6,008 bases of DNA from an uncultured Bacilli bacterium (GCA_944372275.1 CALVYO010000078.1:1-6008); one strand, 5' to 3'. Numbered from the stretch's first letter, positions 1 to 5,640 are shown. Notes: generated by a model from the letters alone, not told the origin. Translations and numbers: made by a program.

Positions 1-269
1 ATATTACTTTAGTAGCAAAATGGGAAAAAATTCCAGATACTTATACAATTAAATTTGAAAAGTATGATGCTTATTCACCAATTGGAATAATTAAAGTATA
101 CCAAAATGGCAAAGTTATTTCATTTAGTGAATTATTAGATAAAGATGAAAAAACAGTAGCAAAATATAATAGTAGTGTCAATGGAATAAATAATGCTAAT
201 GAAAGTATGTTAAATAAAGCAGTTAAAGTAAAATTAACTGATGGAAAAATAGTAAATATTAGTAAGTAA
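1..269 (+). CDS. C-terminal end of a probable surface protein with an InlB/Flg_new-type repeat (5' partial)
   Basis: An open frame enters from the left edge (first whole codon at base 3) and ends with TAA at 267-269, giving 88 visible residues. The first residues read ITLVAKWEKIPDTYTIKF. 'TLxAKW' followed by a short linker and 'TYTI.F' is the usual junction between consecutive Listeria-Bacteroides (InlB B / Flg_new) repeats of secreted surface proteins in Bacillota, so the missing upstream part probably carries more such repeats. The remaining 70 residues are hydrophilic, with no LPXTG motif, no membrane segment and no cysteine. The stop lies 12 bases before the next start, whose ribosome binding site overlaps it, and there is no terminator between them, so the two genes are probably co-transcribed. 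The assignment rests on one short motif; the protein could belong to another beta-rich surface family. Confidence 0.6.
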   Translation, partial: ITLVAKWEKIPDTYTIKFEKYDAYSPIGIIKVYQNGKVISFSELLDKDEKTVAKYNSSVNGINNANESMLNKAVKVKLTDGKIVNISK

Positions 270-281
270 AAGGAGATATGT

Positions 282-353
282 ATGAAGAAAAATTTGAAGT
301 ACTTTGTTTTTTGTACAATGTCATTTTTAGCTTTTGGTATAACTGCTAATGCG
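282..353 (+). other. Signal peptide coding region (residues 1-24)
   Basis: The first 24 residues show a short basic start (MKKNLK), a hydrophobic stretch (YFVFCTMSFLAFGI) and a polar end with the small-x-small pattern A22-N23-A24 before E25, as expected for signal peptidase I. Cys11 lies inside the hydrophobic core and is not in a lipobox context, so a lipoprotein signal is unlikely. Confidence 0.85.
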
Positions 354-3300
354 GAAGCAATTGACCAAAGCAAATTCGAAAATGCTTATATTATTGGAAC
401 ACACATATTTACAGCTGATGGGGCTCAATTGACTACAAAAAACATTATGTTAGCTGCAAAAACAATTGAAAGTGATGACATTGATGATATGGTTATTTAC
501 TTTAAACCATATGGAAGTGATACATGGGAAAATGTATTAAACAATTTTGAAACAATAGAAGCACCAGATGGCATAAATGCTGATGGTAGTGGGGATGAAA
601 CTTATTTTACTCATATAGATTTAGTAGAACAAGAAGAAGCAATTAAAAAAATTCAATTAAATTCCGCACTTAATATTAAAACCGATGATATTTTATCAGA
701 TCCATTTGGGGAAGATATTAAATTTAATCAAGAATCTATTTCAATATCTATTAATAAAAATATAATTAATGTTACAGAAAATAGAGGAATGAAAAATTGG
801 AACAATGGTCATAGTGATGAACAATGGTATGCTATATTACTTGATTTAGGTATTCCAAAAGATAGGATTACTACTTTAGAAGGCTATACAATTGAAGAAG
901 TTGATAAAATAGAAGCAGACCGTCTAGGAGCAACTAACGAAAATCAATTTGTTGTATGGCTAAGAGGTAGTGATACTACTGATAGCAAAATAATAACATT
1001 TGTTGATAATGAAACAAAAGAAGCTATCGCTTTAACTTTTAATTTTAAAGGTATGGCTCGTTATGAATACGATACAGAAAACAAAATTGTCGTAAAAACA
1101 GAAGGCGTAGATTACGATGTTACAAATAAACAATTTAATATTGCTAGTGGTGTAGAAGAATTTGAATTTATTGAAAATGGTACATCTAAAACAGTAAAAT
1201 TAGTAGATGGATTATGGCAAGTTACTAACACTTATCCTGTATTCAATATGAATGGTGTATCTAATTTAGTATTACCAGAATTTGGATTAGATGAGCCATA
1301 TAAAGATGAAATGACTTATAATATTCCAAAAGTAAATGTAACAAATGAAGGAAATGATATAACTATTAAAGAAACTGATTTGTTAAAATCATATGATAAT
1401 GGTTATATGGAAGGACAATGGTTTGGATTTATTTTAGATTTAGGAATAGATCCACACAATATTACTTCTAACCAATATGGTATTTTAGATTGTGATATAA
1501 CTGATGCTCAAAGATTTGGAGCTGTTAGTGAAACTGCATTTATTGTTTGGTTAACTGAAGAAAATTTTGCTAATGGAGCTTTAAAATTTACATTTAATAA
1601 TGAATTAGATATCAACGATGCTATCACGTTAACTTTAAATTATGATGGCATAACTAGTGTTTCATATGAAGCAACATCTAGTATTACTGAATTATCAAAC
1701 GATGTAATTTTTAAAGATAATATGTTTATCGTAGGTTTAGATGTAACAACATTTACATTTAAAGAAGGTGGCGTTTTAAAAACAGCTAAAAAAGAAGATA
1801 ATTGGACTTTTGTAACTAATTTAGATTTTAAAGGCACTAGTAAAATTGAAGTTGATAATATTTTAGACGAAGAACCTTTTGCTTCTCAAATAAAAGATAA
1901 TGAAAATGCTATTAGTGTTAATTATGAAGAAGATATTATAACTGTTACTAAAAATAGTAAATTAATTAGTTATACAAATAATAGTGGTCGTGATGAACAA
2001 TGGTATGCTTTAATAATCGATTTAGGAATTGACCCAAGTTTATTAGAAGTAGATGGTTATACGATCGAAGAAATCGATATTACAGATGCTAAAAGATTAG
2101 GCGCTGATACTGATACTGCCTTTGTTATGTGGTTAAATGGTGCTACCAAAACAAGAGAAATGACTTTTAAGCATAAAGATAACAATGAGGTTAATTATAC
2201 TATTACAATCAATGTTGTAGCAGATTATAACGTATTTGAAGTTAAAAATCCTATTGAATTAAATTTATCTAATTTAGAAAATAGTGAACAATATGTACCA
2301 TTTATGAAATATAATATGGCTAATATTTCTTTATCTAAACAAGATTCTGTTATTACAATAACTGAAAATAGTCCTTTAATTAAATATAATAATGGTTTTA
2401 TGGAAGGTAAATGGTTTGGTTTTGTTTTAGATTTAGGATTTAATGTAAATGATGTAAGAATAGAAGGTAATTATTCAATTAATCCTGAAGATATAACAGA
2501 TGTTTCTAGATATACAGAAGCTAACGAAAATGCCTTTGTTATGTGGTTAACTGACGTTAAATTAACTGAACCTTTAAAATTAATTTTTATTAACAAAAAT
2601 GATGAAACTGAATATGTTACACTTACTTTTAAATTTGTCGGTAATGAAGAATATAAAGTAGCTGTACCTTATGAAGCAGAAGGTAATATAACTGATTTAA
2701 ATAATATTACTTATGAAAATGGAATTTTTGTAGTTGATTCAAATATAACAACATTTGAATTTAAAGAGGATGGTGTTTTAAAAACAGCTAAAAAAGATGA
2801 TAATTGGACATTTGTAACTAATTTAGATTTTAAAGGAGCAACTGAAATCAATACTGCGCAAATAGGTGAAGAAGAGCCTTATTATGAAGAGATAATTGCT
2901 AATCAAGAAGCTATTGAAGTAAATGTTTCTTCAAATAAAATTGATGTTACTAAAAAGAGCCCTTTAAAAGATTACACAAATTCTAGTACTTTATCTAAAC
3001 AATGGTATGCATTAATAGTTGATTTTGGTGTTGACCCAAGATTATTAGAAGTAGATGGTTATACAATCGAAGAAATCGATATAACAGACGCTAAAAGATT
3101 AGGTGCTGATACAGATACTGCCTTTGTAATTTGGTTAAATGCTTTAGATAAAACAAGAGAAATGACTTTCAAACATAAAAATAATAACGACGTTTCATAT
3201 ACTATTACAATCAATATCTTAACTGATTATCCAACTTTAAGTTTAGATAGCGTTACAAAATTAGATTTAACTAATGTAACAGAAGAAGAACTATATTATG

Positions 3301-4205
3301 AAGAAATGATTTATAACAATGAAAGAGTAGAAATTTCTAAAGAAGAAAATACTATCAATGTAAAAGAATTAAAACCATTAAAAAAATATAATAATGGTTA
3401 TATGGAAGAAGAATGGTATGGTTTTATTATCGATTTAGGAATCGATCCTAGCAAAATTGTAGCTGATAGTTATACAATCGAAGAAATCGATATAACAGAT
3501 GCTCAAAGATTAGGTGCTACTAGCGATACAGAATTTGTAATCTGGTTAAGAGGAGCAGATATCGATAAAACACAAACTATTACATTTAAAAATTTAGATG
3601 ATAAATATGATACATTAACTATTACCTTCAATTTCGATGCTAAAGTAGGCGTATTATATGAAGCAACAAATGAAATAACTTCAGATGTAACATATGAAGA
3701 TGGTATGTTTATTGTTGATCCAACAACTATGTTTGAATTTAAAGATGGCGAAGAAACTAAAATAGCTATTTATAAAGATGGCTGGAATTTTGTTAAACCA
3801 TTAGAATTAGTAACCGCTAAAAAATCAATTCTAGATAATTTAGATCCAAAAAATGATGAACATTATTTAGAAATAGTAGCTAATCAAAATGCTATCAGTG
3901 TTGATTTTGAAGATAATATAATTAATGTTACAAAAACCGGCAATTTAATTTCTTATACTAATGATAGCGGATTAGATAAAAAATGGTATAGCGTTATAGT
4001 CGATTTAGGAATAGATCCAAATGAATTAAGTGTAGAAGGTTATACAATTGAAAAAATCGATATAACAGATGCTAATCGTCATGGAGCTATTGGAACAGAA
4101 TTTATTTTATGGTTACAAGCTGATGATATCACAAGAGAAATGACATTTAGTTATAAAGAATATAGTGAAATAACATTAGATGTAACTATAAATGTAGTAG
4201 AGTAG
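282..4205 (+). CDS. Large secreted modular repeat protein (1307 aa), function unknown
   Basis: The ATG at 282 follows AAAAGGAG (268-275) by six bases and opens with a Sec signal peptide: KK at 2-3, a hydrophobic core at about 7-21 and an ANA cleavage site after residue 24. Residues 25-139 form a unique N-terminal region (YIIGTHIFTADGAQL near its start). The rest is built from seven A modules starting at residues 140, 338, 531, 669, 865, 1003 and 1193, and four B modules at about 259-321, 460-516, 793-850 and 1122-1176. A modules have a beta-rich lead ([ED]-x-[FY]...I.V), then [QKE]-W-[YF]-x(3)-[ILV]-D-[LF]-G, then usually IDITDAxRLGA, then F-[VI]-x-W-L. B modules carry 'F.FK(D/E)G' and 'W.FV'. 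There is no LPXTG, GW or SLH motif, no C-terminal membrane helix, no enzyme signature and only one cysteine in the mature part (in A2). It probably acts outside the cell as an adhesin or surface-layer-like protein, but this is inference. I do not recognise the family. Confidence 0.9.
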   Translation: MKKNLKYFVFCTMSFLAFGITANAEAIDQSKFENAYIIGTHIFTADGAQLTTKNIMLAAKTIESDDIDDMVIYFKPYGSDTWENVLNNFETIEAPDGINADGSGDETYFTHIDLVEQEEAIKKIQLNSALNIKTDDILSDPFGEDIKFNQESISISINKNIINVTENRGMKNWNNGHSDEQWYAILLDLGIPKDRITTLEGYTIEEVDKIEADRLGATNENQFVVWLRGSDTTDSKIITFVDNETKEAIALTFNFKGMARYEYDTENKIVVKTEGVDYDVTNKQFNIASGVEEFEFIENGTSKTVKLVDGLWQVTNTYPVFNMNGVSNLVLPEFGLDEPYKDEMTYNIPKVNVTNEGNDITIKETDLLKSYDNGYMEGQWFGFILDLGIDPHNITSNQYGILDCDITDAQRFGAVSETAFIVWLTEENFANGALKFTFNNELDINDAITLTLNYDGITSVSYEATSSITELSNDVIFKDNMFIVGLDVTTFTFKEGGVLKTAKKEDNWTFVTNLDFKGTSKIEVDNILDEEPFASQIKDNENAISVNYEEDIITVTKNSKLISYTNNSGRDEQWYALIIDLGIDPSLLEVDGYTIEEIDITDAKRLGADTDTAFVMWLNGATKTREMTFKHKDNNEVNYTITINVVADYNVFEVKNPIELNLSNLENSEQYVPFMKYNMANISLSKQDSVITITENSPLIKYNNGFMEGKWFGFVLDLGFNVNDVRIEGNYSINPEDITDVSRYTEANENAFVMWLTDVKLTEPLKLIFINKNDETEYVTLTFKFVGNEEYKVAVPYEAEGNITDLNNITYENGIFVVDSNITTFEFKEDGVLKTAKKDDNWTFVTNLDFKGATEINTAQIGEEEPYYEEIIANQEAIEVNVSSNKIDVTKKSPLKDYTNSSTLSKQWYALIVDFGVDPRLLEVDGYTIEEIDITDAKRLGADTDTAFVIWLNALDKTREMTFKHKNNNDVSYTITINILTDYPTLSLDSVTKLDLTNVTEEELYYEEMIYNNERVEISKEENTINVKELKPLKKYNNGYMEEEWYGFIIDLGIDPSKIVADSYTIEEIDITDAQRLGATSDTEFVIWLRGADIDKTQTITFKNLDDKYDTLTITFNFDAKVGVLYEATNEITSDVTYEDGMFIVDPTTMFEFKDGEETKIAIYKDGWNFVKPLELVTAKKSILDNLDPKNDEHYLEIVANQNAISVDFEDNIINVTKTGNLISYTNDSGLDKKWYSVIVDLGIDPNELSVEGYTIEKIDITDANRHGAIGTEFILWLQADDITREMTFSYKEYSEITLDVTINVVE
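699..1244 (+). repeat. Leading half-unit A1-B1 of the module array
   Basis: This stretch encodes residues 140-321. A1 (140-257) has the lead 'DPFGEDI', the core Q181-W182-Y183 with 'DLG', the helix-like 'YTIEEVDKIEADRLGA' and 'FVVWL'. B1 (259-321) is the most diverged B module, keeping 'EFEFIENG' and 'LWQVTN'. A1 to A3 is 392 residues against about 330 between later same-type modules, so the array starts with an A-B pair and not with a complete A-B-A unit. A1 departs from the consensus (DKIEADRLGA for DITDAxRLGA), consistent with its being an older or edge copy. Confidence 0.75.
1293..2219 (+). repeat. Super-repeat copy 1: modules A2-B2-A3
   Basis: It encodes residues 338-646. A2 (338-456) is the 'even' subtype with YDNGYMEGQWFGF; B2 (460-516) has GVLKTAKKEDNWTFVTNLDF; A3 (531-646) is the 'odd' subtype with YTNNSGRDEQWYAL and ends in VNYTITINVV. 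The tryptophan core positions are W380 and W574. The distance from A2 to A4 is 331 codons, so the DNA period is close to 1 kb. Confidence 0.8.
2286..3221 (+). repeat. Super-repeat copy 2: modules A4-B3-A5
   Basis: It encodes residues 669-980. A4 (669-787) has YNNGFMEGKWFGF (W711); B3 (793-850) is nearly the same as B2 in its second half; A5 (865-980) has YTNSSTLSKQWYAL (W908) and shares almost the whole stretch LLEVDGYTIEEIDITDAK with A3. A4 is the most diverged of the even modules in its middle part (NPEDITDVSRYTEA). The core-to-core distance to the next even module is 334 codons. Confidence 0.8.
3288..4202 (+). repeat. Super-repeat copy 3: modules A6-B4-A7
   Basis: It encodes residues 1003-1307, up to the protein's C terminus. 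A6 (1003-1119) has YNNGYMEEEWYGF (W1045); B4 (1122-1176) has 'MFEFKDGEETKIAIYKDGWNFV'-like features but has lost the KTAKK segment; A7 (1193-1307) has YTNDSGLDKKWYSV (W1235) and ends in LDVTINVVE. The protein ends exactly with the last A module, leaving no room for a sorting or anchoring signal. Confidence 0.8.
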
Positions 4206-4208
4206 AAG

Positions 4209-4239
4209 AAAAACCAAGGATTTAATTCTTTGGTTTTTT
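4209..4239 (+). terminator. Intrinsic terminator after the large secreted protein
   Basis: The arms AAAAACCAAGG (4209-4219) and CTTTGGTTTTT (4228-4238) form an 11-bp stem with one G-U pair and an 8-base loop, and six Ts run through the 3' arm to 4239. It starts four bases after the stop codon at 4205. The A-tract in the 5' arm would let it work weakly on the other strand too, but there is no convergent gene. Confidence 0.9.
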
Positions 4240-4244
4240 ACTAT

Positions 4245-4273
4245 TTGACAAAATTAAAAAAATCATGTAAAAT
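4245..4273 (+). promoter_or_regulatory. Housekeeping sigma promoter for the regulator/pilin-like pair
   Basis: A perfect -35 TTGACA (4245-4250) is followed after 17 bases by a -10 TAAAAT (4268-4273). Transcription would start near 4280, about 27 bases before the ATG at 4307. It sits just behind the upstream terminator, so the next two genes have their own transcription unit. The same -35, spacing and -10 recur ahead of rpsL. Confidence 0.85.
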
Positions 4274-4276
4274 TGA

Positions 4277-4291
4277 GTGTACGTTTAACAC
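4277..4291. promoter_or_regulatory. Possible operator: small GTGT...ACAC inverted repeat at the transcription start
   Basis: GTGT at 4277-4280 and ACAC at 4288-4291 are inverted repeats separated by seven bases (ACGTTTA). The element covers the predicted start of transcription, between the -10 box and the ribosome binding site, where a repressor could block its own promoter. NrtR-type regulators often control neighbouring or own promoters from such sites. The arms are only 4 bp, so chance is a real alternative. Confidence 0.3.
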
Positions 4292-4306
4292 AAAGGAGTA
4301 AATTAT

Positions 4307-4978
4307 ATGAGTAGTATGAAAAAAGATTATGATCAATTAATAGAAACATTAATTGGTATTTTTACAGTTGATAAAGGTAAGATAAAAATATTGTTAATGC
4401 GTAAAAAGACAGAGCCTTATAAAGGATATTGGGTTTTACCAGGCTCTTTATTAAGTAATAAAGAAACATTGGAAGATAATATTACTGAAGTTGTATGTGA
4501 CAAATTAGGTTTACCAACGATGTATATAGAACAATGTTATACTTTTAGTAATTTAAAAAGGGATCCAGATAATAGAATTGTAGCAACTACATTTATTGGG
4601 TTAATCGATAATATTACTTTAGTATTAAAAAGGGAAGAAAAAGATGATATTGAATTATCTTGGTTTGATATCAATTCAATTCCTAAAACTGGTTATGATC
4701 ATGATAAAATAATTACTAAATTAATTGAATATTTTAGAAAAAGAATTATTGATAGTAACATTTTGAAATTATTATTTCCAAGTGATTTTACCTTACCAGA
4801 ACTTCAGAAAGTATATGAACAAATTTTAAACATTAAAATTGATAGAAGAAATTTTAGAAAAAAATTAGTTAATTTGGGATATGTTATCGATACTGGTGAT
4901 GTCAATGAAGGATATATGGGAAGACCAGCTAAATTATATCGATTTAATGAAGAAATTGAAGAAAGGAACATCTTTTAA
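4307..4978 (+). CDS. NrtR-like transcriptional regulator: degenerate Nudix domain plus winged helix
   Basis: The 223-residue protein has the NrtR layout. Residues 12-140 form a Nudix fold with 'GYWVLPGS' (40-47), 'YTFSNLKRDPDNRIVATTF' (78-96) and 'YDHDKII' (130-136). Residues about 150-215 form a winged helix with FTLPELQKVYEQIL, RRNFRKKL and GRPAKLYRF, typical of this family. In the Nudix box the first Gly is S47 and E53 is kept, but the REUxEE core reads E61-V-V-C-D-K66 before G68, so hydrolysis is probably lost and the domain likely senses a ligand. Characterised NrtR proteins bind ADP-ribose and repress NAD genes; related members sense sugar-linked ligands. No NAD gene is visible here, so ligand and targets are unknown. 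The start is fixed by AAAGGAG (4292-4298), eight bases upstream; the ATG at 4316 is too far. It precedes the pilin-like gene by two bases. Confidence 0.85.
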   Translation: MSSMKKDYDQLIETLIGIFTVDKGKIKILLMRKKTEPYKGYWVLPGSLLSNKETLEDNITEVVCDKLGLPTMYIEQCYTFSNLKRDPDNRIVATTFIGLIDNITLVLKREEKDDIELSWFDINSIPKTGYDHDKIITKLIEYFRKRIIDSNILKLLFPSDFTLPELQKVYEQILNIKIDRRNFRKKLVNLGYVIDTGDVNEGYMGRPAKLYRFNEEIEERNIF

Positions 4979-4980
4979 TT

Positions 4981-5445
4981 ATGAAATTAAATAATCGTGG
5001 TTGGGGATTACAGGCAATGTTAGTAGGAGTATTAGTGCTAATGATTGCTCTAGTAATAATTGCCGTATTAATTCAAAATACTTTTAATAATATTATGGAA
5101 CCTATTAATAATGAAAATCAGCAAACTGAAAATAATGATAAAGATGATAATAAAAAATATGAATCATATGAGGAAATTGAAGGTGCAATTGTAAGTGCTG
5201 CTAAAAAATATCAAAAAAAATATTATAGTGATATATTAGATGGTGAAAAAATAAGCGTAACTCTTAAAAATTTACAAGAAGAAAAATTAATTGATGAAAT
5301 AATAGATATTGAAGATAGTGATAATGTTTGTTCAGGATATGCTATATTTATAAATGATGATAATAAAATTATATATAATGCATATATTAAATGTGGTAAT
5401 TACGAAACAATTGGCTATCAAGATTTTTATGATGTAGATTTTTAA
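4981..5445 (+). CDS. Small membrane-anchored pilin-like protein (154 aa)
   Basis: The N terminus MKLNNRGWGL followed by one hydrophobic helix (about residues 12-31) resembles the start of type IV pilin-like and pseudopilin proteins of Bacillota: basic and polar residues, a Gly-aromatic junction (G7-W8), then the helix. Canonical prepilins have Glu at +5 after cleavage; here that position is A12, with Q11 before it, so processing is uncertain. A charged linker (40-65, rich in N, D, E and K) leads to a soluble domain with a helix (66-82), 'VTLKNLQEEKLIDEIID' (93-109) and the pair C117 (CSGYAIF) and C138 (AYIKCGNYETIGY), likely a disulphide outside the cell, as in many minor pilins. Translation is probably coupled to the regulator: its stop is two bases upstream and AAAGGA (4962-4967) lies 13 bases away, farther than ideal. 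A plain single-pass surface protein is the alternative. Confidence 0.6.
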   Translation: MKLNNRGWGLQAMLVGVLVLMIALVIIAVLIQNTFNNIMEPINNENQQTENNDKDDNKKYESYEEIEGAIVSAAKKYQKKYYSDILDGEKISVTLKNLQEEKLIDEIIDIEDSDNVCSGYAIFINDDNKIIYNAYIKCGNYETIGYQDFYDVDF

Positions 5446-5514
5446 AAAAATTACATATAAAAAATCAAAAAAATTACATATGAAAAATCAAAAAAAAATT
5501 ACATATGAAAAATC
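5444..5514. repeat. Three A-rich tandem repeats between the pilin-like gene and rpsL
   Basis: Three head-to-tail copies occupy 5444-5466, 5467-5489 and 5490-5514 (23, 23 and 25 bases). Each is a run of A (7, 7 and 9) followed by TTACATATGAAAAATC; copy 1 has A in place of G. The first two As belong to the TAA stop of the upstream gene. A further A-run (5515-5521) leads to the -35 box at 5524. The A-tracts recur about every 8 to 16 bases, averaging close to one helical turn, so the DNA may be curved and may act like an UP element for the rpsL promoter. There is no hairpin and no credible gene. Confidence 0.8.
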
Positions 5515-5523
5515 AAAAAAATA

Positions 5524-5552
5524 TTGACAAGTAAATTAATAAATGATAAAAT
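5524..5552 (+). promoter_or_regulatory. Strong promoter for rpsL (extended -10)
   Basis: TTGACA (5524-5529), a 17-base spacer and TAAAAT (5547-5552) match the housekeeping consensus, and TG at 5544-5545 one base before the -10 box makes it an extended -10. A-tracts lie immediately upstream. Transcription would start near 5559 and give a leader of roughly 80 bases before the S12 start codon. Confidence 0.87.
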
Positions 5553-5560
5553 TAACTTGT
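5527..5560. promoter_or_regulatory. Imperfect inverted repeat spanning the rpsL promoter core
   Basis: ACAAGTAAATT (5527-5537) and AATTAACTTGT (5550-5560) are inverted repeats with one mismatch in 11 positions and a 12-base spacer. The repeat covers the end of the -35 box, the spacer and the -10 box, and is centred at about 5543. It could be an operator. In RNA reading through from the pilin-like gene it would form a weak hairpin followed by TTT (5561-5563), so it could also be that gene's terminator, since no other is visible there. Confidence 0.45.
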
Positions 5561-5587
5561 TTTAGATTTGCTTAGGCAAATCTTAAA
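5561..5587 (+). promoter_or_regulatory. Hairpin in the rpsL 5' leader
   Basis: AGATTTGC (5564-5571) and GCAAATCT (5576-5583) form a perfect 8-bp stem with loop TTAG. Adding TTT (5561-5563) with AAA (5585-5587) gives 11 bp with one bulged T. No T-run follows, so it is not a terminator. It lies within the first bases of the predicted transcript, where it could stabilise the mRNA or serve as a regulatory structure. Confidence 0.6.
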
Positions 5588-5604
5588 TTAATTGATAAAA
5601 TGAA

Positions 5605-5618
5605 ACACCTGGAAGTGT
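5605..5618 (+). promoter_or_regulatory. Short leader stem-loop just ahead of the rpsL ribosome binding site
   Basis: ACAC (5605-5608) and GTGT (5615-5618) can pair around CTGGAA. The segment 5605-5620 is clearly richer in G and C than the rest of the non-coding region, hinting at selection on its sequence. It sits eight bases before AAAGGAGG (5626-5633), which is itself seven bases from the ATG. With a 4-bp stem the structure alone is weak evidence. Confidence 0.3.
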
Positions 5619-5640
5619 GCAAATGAAAGGAGGATAAACA

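Noticed and set aside
71..373. A 100-codon open frame on the minus strand with hydrophobic character.
   Set aside because: It lies opposite the end of the first gene and the start of the secreted protein, whose signal peptide and ribosome binding site are convincing. AT-rich antisense frames tend to look hydrophobic; no ribosome binding site or family motif was seen.
1640..1837. A 65-codon minus-strand open frame inside the large repeat gene.
   Set aside because: It is fully antisense to modules A2 and B2 and has no independent support.
699..4202. CRISPR array or mobile element as an explanation of the long repeats.
   Set aside because: The repeats are about 1 kb, in frame, diverged in third codon positions and encode protein modules; there are no short direct repeats with unique spacers, no transposase and no terminal inverted repeats.
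282..4205. Mycoplasma-type genetic code (TGA read as Trp).
   Set aside because: All Trp codons in this gene and its neighbours that I checked are TGG, with no in-frame TGA.
4307..4978. Active Nudix hydrolase such as a MutT or ADP-ribose pyrophosphatase.
   Set aside because: The REUxEE core is lost (E-V-V-C-D-K) and a C-terminal winged helix typical of NrtR regulators is present.
5480..5527. Tiny plus-strand frames starting at ATGs in the tandem repeats (for example 15 codons beginning MKNQKK).
   Set aside because: There is no ribosome binding site, they are produced by the A-rich repeat itself, and the frame changes from copy to copy with the A-run length.
5600..5626. Possible 8-codon leader peptide MKHLEVCK ending at the Shine-Dalgarno site of rpsL.
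   Set aside because: No ribosome binding site precedes the ATG at 5600, and the GC-rich stretch is better explained as RNA structure or sequence constraint. It could be revisited if ribosome profiling shows initiation there.
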